Assembly: GCA_964017045.1 (NCBI GenBank)
Contig: OZ024796.1
Span: 24,925,010 to 24,989,009 of the forward strand
DNA: 64,000 bases
Source: Omphiscola glabra
Taxonomy: Eukaryota; Mollusca; Gastropoda; Lymnaeidae
Direction: 5' to 3'
A model generated the notes under the pieces. It was not told the origin of the DNA and did no database searches. It was given only the letters and a program-made list of their open reading frames with translations. The translations under genes were made by a program, and so were the position numbers. Positions 35,456 to 46,728 of the stretch are shown piece by piece (position 1 is the stretch's first letter; each line of letters starts with the position of its first letter).

Positions 35456-37994
35456 ACTGGAATACTTTGGTAAAGTCTTGCAAACTTCTCCAGGGGCGGG
35501 CGGTCCATTAGACTTGAATGCTAGTTCGTGCATTGTAATGACCTATCATGATTATGACTACGTGTGAGATGCATAAAATATATTTCATTCATACTAAATT
35601 CTCGCTGACTAAGCAAAATAAAGAGTTGGTTGTTTTTTGTTGTTTTTTTTGTGGGGGGGGGGGGGGGCATACTGGCAAGAAATGCCAATTCAACTGAGTT
35701 AGACTCTATATGCCTGTTTGTATGGTTGAGCAGGCGACCAATCAGGGTAAAAAAAGAAATCAATGCTAAATAATCATTAACAATTTCATGTTCATGGCTA
35801 CCATCGTCTGAGAAAGGGGGGGGGGGGGGTCCCATAAAGGGAATTATGAAGCGACCTTGTCAAACCCGTAAGCGGGCTGAGTTGCAGAGGAAAATCTACT
35901 AGGTCGTCAGCTCTAATGCATGTACAATGAACGAGATGGCGGATATTTATCAGGTGACATCAGAGATGAGAAAGCACAACTTAAGTGAGCAAGAAATCCA
36001 GAATAAAGGGTGGAGACGGAGAGGTCATACCATGAGAATAGCCATGCCAACTGTAGCAAGACAAGCAATGGTAGGTCAATTAGGTTATACCATAAGAAAA
36101 CCCATGCCAATTACAATAAGACAAGCACTGGTAGGTCACACTATTTGAAAATCGAAGCTTGAGAGGATCACTGGAGATCGGGAGGCTTGGAGAGAATTTG
36201 TTAAATGTCCTGTGCTCCACTGGGGGGGGGGGGGGGGGGGCGTTGTAAAGTCAAAGAAGACAAAGAAAGTCATTCTCACCGTTCTTATTATTCCCAGTGT
36301 TACCTTCATTGACCACAGTAATATAAACACTGTTATTTCACATTGTGTTATTTCAAATACTGCTTAAAATTGTTTGTTAAAAACTTGGAATTGGGCCAAA
36401 AATAAATAAACTAAATAATATTTTTTTTTTTAAATTTCCTTTTCTTCTTCCTTTTTTTTTTGGGGGGGGGGGGGGTGTTGGGTTAAATCTGAGATATGGG
36501 CTTTTTAAAAAATAATAATAAAAAATATTGAATTCCATTTCTGTGTTATTATGATGAGACCTTGAGCATTGGACTGGAAAATAGAGGTACAGAAGGGGGG
36601 GGGGGTCTTTTTGACTAATTGGCTTTTCATTCAGGCGGTACGTTAAGTTGATGTGACGTGGACATCCAGATTATGGACAAGTGTCCACTCGAGACCAGCT
36701 TTTAAAAACGTAAATTTTAAGATAGAAAAAAAAAATATATATATATATAAAAGGGTCCGTTTCGAGCACAGCTGTGTCCGTTTGGTGGTTCACATAGCTG
36801 AAGACCAGGTCGACATCCACGCAACCAGGCGGCGGAGCAAGAATGTACGTACTTGTGTCTACTGGATTAAGGCATTTTTCGGGAGAAACATAAACTTTGC
36901 GATACCTGTGTTACTCCGGTGGCGACAACGGTGTTCAGTACATCCAGGGGGGGGGGGGGGGGCGGGCAATGCTTTAAACAGTCAATTAATTCTTGTACTT
37001 TTAGCTTTGCCAGAATAACTGGGACGTTGATTATCATTTAAACATAGCAAAGTAATAATACTGGAAGTGTTCAATTATATATCTGGTACTTCAATTTTAA
37101 TTCACCGCAAAAATTATTATTATTCCCACTTCCAATAAAACAAATGTTGTTTTTTTTTTGAATAAAAACTTTTAATTCAACGCACAAATTATTATAGATG
37201 ACATAATATACATTATACACTATTTCACATTTCCATTAAAACCAGCTGGTGCCGCGGCATCTCCAACGATCCTGTCGCTTATTCCAGGATAAAATCATGG
37301 TATGGTTATTTGCACATCGTCTGACCGCATATATAATACTGTGTTGTTGTAGAAACTACTACTGGCCTTATCGTGAACTAATGCAGAAATTGTCAAAAAA
37401 TTCAAGGCGTCTACAGAAGCAGTTGTATTTATTAAACCGGATATAGCTGCATAGATTAGACAAGCAGTAATGATAATTTTTGCGGTCAATTAAAATTGAC
37501 GCTCCATATATCTTGCTGCTTTAAAAAAAACAAAAAAACATTAAAATCTGGAGTTGGATACATTCTCAGGATTGCGAATCCGGTAAAAGGTGATGCAATA
37601 CATTTACACTGGTGTCAACAGGGCCGTGCAAAAAGGGTGGGGGTATGGGGTTTCAAGGCCTTAACCCCTGGGCCAAAAAAAGTCATCGGATACCAAAAAC
37701 GTCATTCTTTATTTTTTGAAATATGTTTATAAATTATTATTTTGGGAAGAGTTGCAAAATGACAAGATTTGACCAGTTCGCAGTTTCTGCTTGCCACACG
37801 CTACAAATGCATGCACGTCAACGTAAAACATTCCCTGACCGGATATTACACAATCGACGCCAGAGACTCACATTGGTAGGTCCGCGCAGAAGGCGATGTG
37901 CTCCGAAACGGGCCGTCGGTGCAACCTCCCGACCCCCCCATGGAGACTTTGAGGAAGGTGACCTCCTACGGCCAGCAGATTGGACTGGAATTAA
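35456..37994. other. Unassigned, many poly-G tracts
   Basis: G-runs near 35652-35667, 35816-35829, 36223-36240, 36462-36475 and 36948-36962. A ~63-bp imperfect duplication containing GACAAGCA and GTAGGTCA lies at about 36023-36140. CAGGGCCGTG at 37619-37628 resembles a hAT end without a partner. Confidence 0.5.
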
Positions 37995-38135
37995 CGATTG
38001 TTGGAACTTGAAGATTTACCTCGAATCTACATTACCCTATATTATCCTACAGACTACACCGACAAACGACTTACCTCGAATCTATTTTACCCTATATTAC
38101 CCTACAGACTACATCGACAAACGACTTACCTCGAA
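37995..38135. repeat. 55-bp tandem repeat x ~2.4
   Basis: TTACCTCGAATCTA recurs at 38016, 38071 and 38126, with CTACAGACTACACCGACAAA between. It lies inside a 182-codon plus frame (37723-38271) with no recognisable domain. Confidence 0.9.
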
Positions 38136-39299
38136 TCTATTTTGCCCTACATTGACTATATTGGCAATCGGTCTTGAGGGGGTGACTATCCCACCATCTG
38201 ACCACCATGCAGCTGTCAAAAGAATTGGTGTCAACGGTTTACATATTCTAGCATGCTTGAGCACCTGTTGATAAAAATTGCCCCCCCCCTAACTTTTTAA
38301 CCACCTGGGCTGGAGAAGGACCACAACAGTGACAAGACTTGTAGAAAATTTCAATGACCCAGATTCTGACAGCGCCAACTATATTCACATTTGTATGTGT
38401 GTGTCTCTCTCCCCCTCTCTCTCTCCTCTCTTTCTTTCTTTCTTTTTGTGTCAAGTTAATAATAATAATCCAAGAACTAACATGGGCTCACGTCTTATCA
38501 CCCAGTGTTGATAAGCCGTAGGTGTATTTACACTCGAAGAGGAGCGGTTGACAGAAATCTGCCGTTATTCATTTCACGCGTATTTTTTGGGGGGGTTGGG
38601 GTGGGGGTGTTTACGCTGTCCTACGCCTGTTGTACCGTTCAGTATTATCTCGTAACCAGGGCTGCGTAGCCAAATGGGGGTGGGGTGGGCTCAAAAAGGG
38701 GTAAGGGGTTGAAGTATGGCTTTTTCGCTTGGAATCGAAATGGTAATTTCTTTTAAAGTTGTTTTTTCTTCAGAATCTATTGTTTCGTATAATTTTTACA
38801 TAATCAGACTCTAGAGCAATGGGTCAACAAACTACGGCCGGCGGGCCGTATCATTTAGCTTTTTTTGGTTTAATCCCTTGAAAGACCGAGACATCAAACT
38901 GGCAAAAACGACAGTGATATTAAAAAGGTATTGCACCCCGAAACAAAAACAAAAATTGACATGCGATAATTTTTGTTGCTGCCGTTGCGCTTTTAGAGAT
39001 TATAATGCTGCCCTACGCCAAGTTGTCAAAGTGGTAATTTATACCTGACCTCACTAAACCGCGCGTAATGGAAACAACATGTCAGCGTTCATATCATCAC
39101 GTTTGACAGTCAGTCCCCCGCCACAGACAGCGTTGGGCGTTTGTTATCTCGGTTGCTGGTGCAGTGAATGGGGCTGATCGCCGCCGTCAATTAGACAACA
39201 AACAGCAGTGTGATTGTTTTGTACGACGGTTATTGGAAGAAGGGAAAAAAATTGACGTTAGCAGCTGTGAAGAAGCGTGTGACTCTACGGGCACAGTTT
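38136..39299. other. Unassigned; two hAT-like starts
   Basis: CAGGGCTGCGTAGCCA near 38662 and AACAAACTACGGCCGGCGGG near 38827 look like single hAT termini. There is a CT-rich run near 38402-38445. Confidence 0.35.
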
Positions 39300-39546
39300 G
39301 TACTGACAAGATATTGACAAGATATTGACCAGATATTGACGAGATACTGACATTATACTGACAAGATATTGACAAGATATTGACAAGATACTGACAAGAT
39401 ATTGACTAGATATTTACAAGATATTGACAATATACTGACAAGATATTGACAAGATATTGACAAGATACTGACAAGATATTGACAAGATACTGACAAGATA
39501 CTGACAAGATACTGACAAGATATTGACAAGATTTTGACAAGATATT
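39300..39546. repeat. Minisatellite, 12-bp unit x ~20
   Basis: Unit TTGACAAGATAT or CTGACAAGATAC. Confidence 0.95.
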
Positions 39547-39739
39547 TTGATTTGATGAAGAATTATTTTTCATTATTATTATAAATACCCATAAGTGGCT
39601 AATAATTACCATTCTATTTCCCGCCTCTGGATCATACACATAAGGAGTTGATTTAAAAAAATAAAATTTTTATGAAGAAGTCAGTATTGTAGTTTTCGCC
39701 TCGGTGTCCATTCAGGCATCGCCATATAAAGTCAGTGAG

Positions 39740-39805
39740 GCCCTAGGCGGTCGCCTAGTTTGCTTGTGCCCTAAGAACGACTCTGCCTAATGCCCCCCTT
39801 TGACA
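39740..39805. mobile_element. hAT-type MITE remnant
   Basis: GCCCTAGGCGGTCGCCTAG contains a perfect 7-2-7 palindrome and resembles the sub-terminal part of a common invertebrate hAT miniature family. Ends are not visible. Confidence 0.3.
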
Positions 39806-40519
39806 TCACACAATATTTAGTCACAGTGCCGGGTAATATAACCCCCTTCTAGCTGCCCACCTTTCAGCAGAGCAAAGTAAATCTACCGGGACACACTTCA
39901 ACAATTTATCAATACAAGTCAAGGGATGAGACTGAGAGTAAAGAGGTTTTGGTTTGGGGGGGGGGGGAAGACTAGTAACGCATGTTAATCAAAGTGACCA
40001 AGACGTTAAGCGCGAATCATTCATGAAATCGATCAGGCGAAAACATTATTTTGTTCTTTTTCAGAATTGATTTAACTCAACATTATTTGGTCCGTGAGTC
40101 ATACCAGCAACAGTGTTCAATTTGTGCTTTAGATGTGTCATCTTGTAGGAGACGCCTTTTATTCGAGACTCTTGCCAGGTCATGGGGTACACGACTTGGG
40201 AGTTTATTATGCATTCACTCAATGTATAGAGCATTTGAACCTTGACCTTAAAAAAAAAGCATTTTTTATCTTATTTTTAAATACTTTATTTGCATTTCGT
40301 ATCAACGGTATAGTGGCAATTGCTTTTTTTTGCTTTTTTTTTTTTTTTTTAAATGTATTTACTCTAAACAATTTAATTGAATGATTGAAATGTATTTTTA
40401 TCCAAATACATATTTGTGTACATGTTATTTATCCTTACGAATAAATTGATAGAAGAATAATTTTGAGACGGTCCCCGTTGGTTAAAAAAACAACCAAAAA
40501 ATTAACAACAACAACAAAA
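39806..40519. other. Unassigned, non-coding
   Basis: A G-run near 39956-39967 and T-runs near 40325-40350. No gene recognised. Confidence 0.4.
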
Positions 40520-40640
40520 AAAAACAACAAAAACAAATACAACAAAAACAAATACAACAAAAACAAATACAACAAAAACAAATACAACAAAAACAAATAC
40601 AACAAAAACAAATACAACAAAAACAAATACAAAAAAAAAC
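40520..40640. repeat. A-rich minisatellite, 15-bp unit x ~7
   Basis: Unit CAAATACAACAAAAA. Confidence 0.95.
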
Positions 40641-41237
40641 AAAAAAAAAACAGCGTTATGTCATGGTTGGCTTTTTGGTGAAAGTTGATCAATATAACCT
40701 GAGGTCGGGGGGGGGGGGGGGGATCTAACGTGTTATTAAACAAAATAACTCCATTTAACTTATATACATTTTGAATTATGTAATTAAATATTGTTAAACT
40801 GCTTAATTAATTTGATAGAAAAAATACTAAAATTTTATATTTAAAAATGTTCAAACGTTTTAAATTTAAAAAGCATCAATGCACAACTTTACAAGAAACA
40901 ACAACTGCTCATAGATATAAAACATTATCAAAACAAATGTAAAATTATATTTAACACATTCTTAACACCTTTAAAAAAACAAAAAACAAAAAAACAACAA
41001 CAAACCAGGGATCACTACATACAATGGGCTGGAATGTCAATTCAATTATTCCCCGGCTATAGATATGAGTTATCTCAATGAGTCATTGTGAAATTGGGTT
41101 GGCCCACCACGGGTTCCCATGCTGATAACAGTTAATGTGACTTAACGTAATTGAGTTACCTGACAGGACCAGCCGCACGTTACTTTATTAACAACAAGAT
41201 GATGAGGCCGGCTGCAATTTAAAACTATCTACCAAAG

Positions 41238-41467
41238 CATCCCCCCCCCCATGAAAAACTCTGAATTCTCCCCTGTGGACAAGGGGAGTTTGCATTAGCA
41301 ACACTGGATTTGCCCCCCCCCCCCCCAATGAAAACCCTGAATTCTCCCATGTGGACAAGGGGAGTTTGCATTAGCAACATTGGATTTGCCCCCCCCCCCC
41401 CCCCAATGAAAATCCTGAATTCTCCCCTGTGGACAAGGGGAGTTTGAATTAGCAACACTGGATTTGC
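41238..41467. repeat. Tandem repeat, 76-78-bp unit x 3, with hairpin and C-tract
   Basis: Each unit has a C-run of about 10-14, GAATTC, then CTCCCCTGTGGACAAGGGGA, in which CTCCCCT pairs with AGGGGAG, followed by TTTGCATTAGCAAC. Confidence 0.9.
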
Positions 41468-41733
41468 GGAATTTAAATGAACTGTACACTATGACGTGGC
41501 GATTTCTCAGGCCTGCGCAAGACAAACATGTTGCTACCGGAAACACGACACTGACTTCCCATTCATGGTTGCCAAGAGACTCGATACTCTCGAATCCAAA
41601 AAAAAAATAATTTATTTCACTATTTGGAGTATTCTCCTTGTCAGCCAGTGTCTGCGAGTTCTTGCAATAGCTTCCCAGTGCGTCACCCAGAAATGTGCGT
41701 CACCCAGAAATGTGCGGCCGCCGAAAAGCAAAT

Positions 41734-42221
41734 CACTTTAGGAAATGGCGTCAGCGGGCCGTCGAGCTCACGCTCCTTATGCCCTCCCCGGCGCCCACCC
41801 GCACCTGCCGGCCGCCTCGGCGGCAGGCCGTGCAGAAGGGCGCCAGAGACCTCCCCGGGCGTGGAGCGTCCCCGCCCGCAACCGCTCGATCGGGTTCGCC
41901 GGCGGAGACCCTCCCCGACCGGAGACATCTGGTCGACCAAAGACGCTGTGTTTCAAGCGTCCGTAGTCCACTCTCCCAGGGGCCGGGACGGTAAATTAAC
42001 GTCCTAATATCTCCCCCCACCCGTCCCGGGGAAGCATCGGACGCCCTCTAAGAGGGATTCTACAGTGGGTTTCCACCTCGCGACTAGTTCGCGAAATAGC
42101 TGGGACGAAACGGTTGCCTAGGAGCAGCTTTCTCAGGGCTGCATATTTAGAATCACCGGCTATAGGCTTCCACCACAGCCTATAGCCTCATATCCCTTAA
42201 CGGCAACTTGTAATCATGATT
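41734..42221 (-). mobile_element. Retroposed repeat family, copy 3 (diverged, inverted)
   Basis: Read on the minus strand it parallels copies 1 and 2: for example GCTCCTAGGCAACCGTTTCG against CCCCTAGGCAACCGTTTTCG, plus GAGAAAGC and ATATGAGGCT. The opposite end retains GGGCCGTCGAGC. AGCAAAT at 41727-41733 and 42222-42228 may be an eroded target duplication. It is more GC-rich and clearly older than the other two copies. Confidence 0.7.
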
Positions 42222-42883
42222 AGCAAATAACGGATTCGCTCATTTAATTTTAGACCAGTTATCCAACGCAAACAATTCCCGGGGGGGGGGGGGTGGTGAT
42301 GGAGAAGTTTACATACATTGTCATTCCCCAGCCACGATCTAACAATAGTTATGCTCTAGTCTAATAGAAATTCACCCCAATTTCACAGTACAGATCCTGA
42401 TAATGTGAGACCCCAGGTGAGCAGCATTAAATAAATCCAATTTTATCCTCGGGGGAGGGGGGGGGGCGACTGAAAAGAAAAAAAATGTAATCGATGGAGG
42501 GAGGAGGAAAATGGGGGGGGGGTGGTGGGGGCTCCCTTCCAACGACCGTTTGGACTAACGCTTGACAGAATACGTGTTATGACGTGACAATAACATAGAA
42601 GAAGAACGCAGATGTCCTGGTGGCAGAAGTAATCTCTTGGTGTATTGCATTTTTGGTTAGGGTTTTATTATTGAAATGTTGTGTGTGTGTGTTTGTGGGG
42701 GGGGGGGAGGGGTGGTGCAGTGGGATTAAGTTTGTGTTCAAGTGTCGAAATAACTCAAAAAAAATATATTGAGATTTAGATCAGTCTTAGGTTTTCAGGC
42801 ATGGCCGGTCCTCTGTCCCCCCATATAACTCTGTTAAGATTTTTAGGGACACTTCACAAATGGTAAAGAATTAAATCTAACAC
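42222..42883. other. Unassigned, poly-G rich
   Basis: G-runs near 42281-42291, 42452-42467, 42514-42521 and 42698-42707, with a GT repeat before the last. Confidence 0.5.
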
Positions 42884-43095
42884 ACTGTCTCGCACAGAAC
42901 GGCTGCCGTCTCACGCAGAATAGCCGATGCCTGATGCCTAACAGCTGCTGTCTCACGCAGAGCAGCTGCTGTCTCAAGCAGAATGGCTGCTGTCTAACTC
43001 AGAACAGCTGCTGTCTCACGCAGAAAGGCTGCTGTCTCACACAGAACGGCTGCTGTCTCTTGCAGTTTTGCTGCTGTCTAACTCAGAACAGCTGT
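42884..43095. repeat. Minisatellite, 21-bp unit x ~9
   Basis: Unit GCTGCTGTCTCACGCAGAAC with one more base; moderately diverged, with a CAGCTGCTG core. Confidence 0.9.
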
Positions 43096-43258
43096 GCGTA
43101 CGATAAACTTTAACCCCACTACCCACAAAAAAACAAAAAAAAACAAAAAACAAACAAACAAAACCAAAAAAAATCGCTAGAGATATAACTCACTCTCTGA
43201 CGATTGAAGTTCTAGACTTTCTAGTCTAGAAAATTCTGATTGACTGACAATAAACACG

Positions 43259-43288
43259 ATGGCTGACCGTGATCGGCGTACCAAAGTT
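43259..43288 (+). other. Possible first coding exon (weak)
   Basis: ATG with an ideal context (A at -3, G at +4) opens ten codons, MADRDRRTKV, directly followed by GTAAGAGT, a good splice donor. A perfect inverted repeat built on TCTAGACT lies about 40 bp upstream, and an AATAAA lies near 44047. I cannot identify a downstream exon or a family. Confidence 0.2.
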
Positions 43289-44109
43289 GTAAGAGTTTGC
43301 TGTTGTTTGTGGATTAATATTTGCTACATTTCTTTTAATTTTCGTATGCATGTGCTGTAAGTTAACATAGTTTGTATTTCTATATATTTGAGGTTTTTTC
43401 TCAATATCAAACTAGTAAAACTACATCAATTTATTATTGTTAAGAGCACTCGCTTTGGTATCGTTTTTCTTTGTATTTTGGTTTTCCGGTCTTTTGTTAC
43501 TGTCATGGCAGGTGTGTAGGCATAATTTTAATGATGTTGCCAGCACCACTTTTCTGCCCTTTGTTTTGTTTTAAATTTGACGTCACCGATGTATGTGCCG
43601 TGTCACTCCTTTCACCCACCCACTCCCTTGATTGGGAAAAGGTCGCCCACTTTCGAAACTGTTCCATTCGCTCTAAAGAATGCTATCCGTTGACTCAATT
43701 TCCAGAGGGCCCTGATTTAATCCTTACATATAGACCGGCAGCTTTCCCAGCCGAGATATTTTTGTTAATTTTCCTAGACATATTAGAGATGTTATATGAT
43801 TGCAAGATTGCACTCTTTAAGTGCGTGAGTGTAAATTAAGATTTGTATATTTCGAGGATTGTACCTTTTGACTAGCTGTCCTGAAAGTTGATATAGTTAT
43901 TTGTTTCAGTATATTTGAATGTGTATCTTTAAAAAAAAATAGAAATTCAACTGCTGAATATTGTAAGTATCACTGGCTTTGGCAATTTTCTCTCTGTAAA
44001 CTGATTTTCAGTCCTCTTGTCACGTATTGTTGAAACCTTAAAACTGAATAAATTTGTTGAGTTTTATAACGGGATGTAACACACTAAACTTAATGTTACC
44101 TTTATTTTT
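43289..44109. other. Unassigned; 122-codon open frame
   Basis: A plus frame at 43471-43839 has no recognised domain. A perfect TGACGTCA lies at 43578-43585. Confidence 0.3.
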
Positions 44110-44275
44110 ACCCTCCACCATGAATCAATCAATCAGTCAATCAATCAAATAATCTGTCAATCAATCAGTCCCTCACTCAATCGATCACTCACCTACCCAC
44201 TCACCCGCTCACTCACCTACCCCCCCCCCCGATCCCTCACCCGATCACTCACTCACTCACTCGACCACCCACCCA
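44110..44275. repeat. Tetranucleotide repeats (CAAT)n / (CACT)n
   Basis: AATCAATCAGTC-type units grade into CACTCACTCACC-type units with an intervening C-run. Confidence 0.9.
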
Positions 44276-44629
44276 TCCACCGGCTGGAGTGTTAGCTCTG
44301 ACACCCCGGACATTATCTTAAACATTGCAGCCAGCCGCGTCTCGCCACGCCACAGCAAATAATGTACCTTTAACTTGCCAACGTTGAAGCGGTCACTGCG
44401 TAACTTGCACGTGTTCCAAGTTCATTACAAATATGGGTTTCCGTGGTTAGACACGCTTTGCATAACTTGTTGAACGTTAATTTGCAAAAAAATTGCTAAA
44501 ACTTTTGATTCAGCTTTTTTTTTTTTTTTTTTTTAAATTCCTTCAACATCGTGAAGTATGTCTGGTAGAAACCCAGAATTAGGACGGTGAGATGGGCGAG
44601 AGTGCTGAGGGCGGGAGAGAGAGTGGCTG

Positions 44630-44675
<46 letters not shown>

Positions 44676-45736
44676 GATAGATATATCTGTGTGTGTGTAT
44701 CTTTAAAATGATTAAAAATATATGAAAAATATAGCTGCAATAATTGCTTTGGTTTAAATAATAATAAATAAAAGCATTAGCCAAACCAATTCTGTAATTA
44801 AGTTGCAAACATTTGATACATTTTCACATTATAGAAATAATTAAATCATTTTTTAAAGACGAAAAAAAAAAAAAAAAGAGAGAGAGAGATGTGTTTCAAA
44901 ACTCTATAGCAGAGTAATTTTTATGACACCCCTCCCTCCCCCCCCCCCCAAACCATAAAAATCTGGGCTGGGGGTGAAGGAAAAAAATCGTGTGTCACCA
45001 GACATGGGGGGGGGGGGGGCTTGTAAAAAAAACCAACGGACCTAATTAATAACATAAGGCTTTTTACGTACCGTATTAGTAAATAAATAAGAACTGTATT
45101 CAAATGAAAGTATTGTCTTTTGAGTTGCAGATTTTAAGATGGCATTCATCAAATTTCTTTAAATAATCTCATTCAACCGAGAAGTATTTTTTGATAAGCC
45201 CATACTTTGAAAACAAAAAAAAATCTGGCCAACATTGGTTGTCCAGAAAAAGATACATTTAAAAGTCCTTAAAGACAAAGTAACTCACTTTATAAGAATC
45301 AGAATTAGTCCCCCCCCCCCAAACCCAGGCTCGCAACCATACATTTTTTCCACGCCTCTGAGCTATAGTGATATTTTAATGGCCCACCCACGTTTACACC
45401 GCATATTTATTTCACCAACTATTTTCAGGAATTTTATTTCCTGAAATAACTGGCATCATATTTTCTTCATCTTCCCATTGAAAAACAATGGAGGTTGGAG
45501 ATGGGAGTGGCGCTGAAAATTTGATAGAACGTGTAGTCATCGGAAAGGAGTCTATGTGCCAAGTTTCAGCTCGATAGGTCGACGGGAAATAGGTCATTTA
45601 GCCACCCGAAGAGTTTGCCCTTAAAGCACGAACAAATGCGAAGTTCATATAAATTGATTAAAAATAAAATAATCTAAAAAATGTTAATAATTATTATGTC
45701 GAGCCTGCAACCACCGGTTGGCCATGTTGAATTGTT
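44276..45736. other. Unassigned, microsatellites and C-runs
   Basis: A compound (CT)n(AT)n(GATA) repeat with a final GT run at about 44627-44700; T-run at about 44515-44534; C-runs near 44938-44949 and 45310-45319; G-run near 45006-45019. No gene recognised. Confidence 0.6.
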
Positions 45737-45993
45737 ATCCTATGTTATACTATGTTATACTATGTTATCCTATGTTATCCTATGTTATACTATGTTATCC
45801 TATGTTATCCTATGTTATCCTATGTTATCCTATGTTATCCTATGTTATACTATGTTATACTATGTTATACTATGTTATACTATGTTATCCTATGTTATCC
45901 TATGTTATCCTATGTTATCCTATGTTATACTATGTTATCCTATGTTATACTATGTTATACTATGTTATCCTATGTTATACTATGTTATACTAT
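45737..45993. repeat. Minisatellite, 10-bp unit x ~26
   Basis: Two variants, TATGTTATCC and TATGTTATAC, mixed irregularly. All three plus frames are open. Confidence 0.97.
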
Positions 45994-46286
45994 GAATACG
46001 AATTTTTCTTTGACTAGAATAATAGTCTGGATAAAGGCTAAAAGCTTAAAATTTATTAAACAGTATTGTTTGGACTTGCATATGATTTAAATATGAAATT
46101 CATTAATAACTCATTTTATAGATTTTTTTTTTTTAAACATCCTCTTCTTGTGGGTAAAAGCAAAGGTGACGGCAGCTACATAAAAAGAAAATACGTAACT
46201 TAAAAATGTGTTATCGTGAAACAGTAAACCACATCTTTCTAACAAAAATGAAACAAAGTTTAAATGTTGACCCATCGTTTGTAATA

Positions 46287-46719
46287 CGAAGTGGCTATTG
46301 GTACATTTGTACCAGAATTGGGAGGTTGGGATTAAAAAACGATTTAAAATATTTTTGTTGGGTTTGTAAGACAAAATGAGGTATCAAATGAAAGATAATT
46401 GAATGTACTATGCGTTTGAAATATTAATTCTTCATTTTAACTAAAATAAACGACCACAAATGAATAGCATTGAGTTTAATGTGTCCCGGGTCCGAAAGGG
46501 GGCGCTGCGTGACCATGTACATTTTGACTAATGATTCGGATGTTAGTTGTAGTAGTTTATTTTAGTTAAAATGAAAAATTAAGTTTACAAACATATAGTA
46601 CATTCAATTATCTTTCATTTGATACCTCATTTGGTCTTACAAACCCAACAAAAATATTTTAAATCGTATTTTAATCCCAACCTCCCAATTCTGGTACAAA
46701 TGTACCAATAGGTGCAGCA
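46287..46719. mobile_element. Foldback / Mutator-like MITE with 157-bp arms
   Basis: Arms 46295-46451 and 46555-46711 are inverted copies differing at about 8 of 157 positions (~95% identity by my alignment), around a 103-bp loop containing GTCCCGGGTCC. The 9-bp direct repeat TTTGTAATA flanks it at 46278-46286 and 46720-46728. Long TIRs and a 9-bp duplication fit Mutator-like elements. The first 8 bp at each end do not pair well. There is no transposase. A transcript would fold into a long hairpin. Confidence 0.8.
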
Positions 46720-46728
46720 TTTGTAATA

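Noticed and set aside
35521..35835. Proline-rich minus-strand peptides at poly-G tracts (here and elsewhere)
   Set aside because: The PPPPP stretches are just poly-G/C runs read in reverse; there is no domain support.
37723..38271. 182-codon plus-strand frame with Arg-rich centre
   Set aside because: It contains a 55-bp tandem duplication and no recognisable family; kept as unassigned.
41624..42020. Several GC-rich open frames suggesting a gene
   Set aside because: They overlap in five frames inside a diverged copy of the dispersed retroposed repeat; high GC content alone keeps them open.
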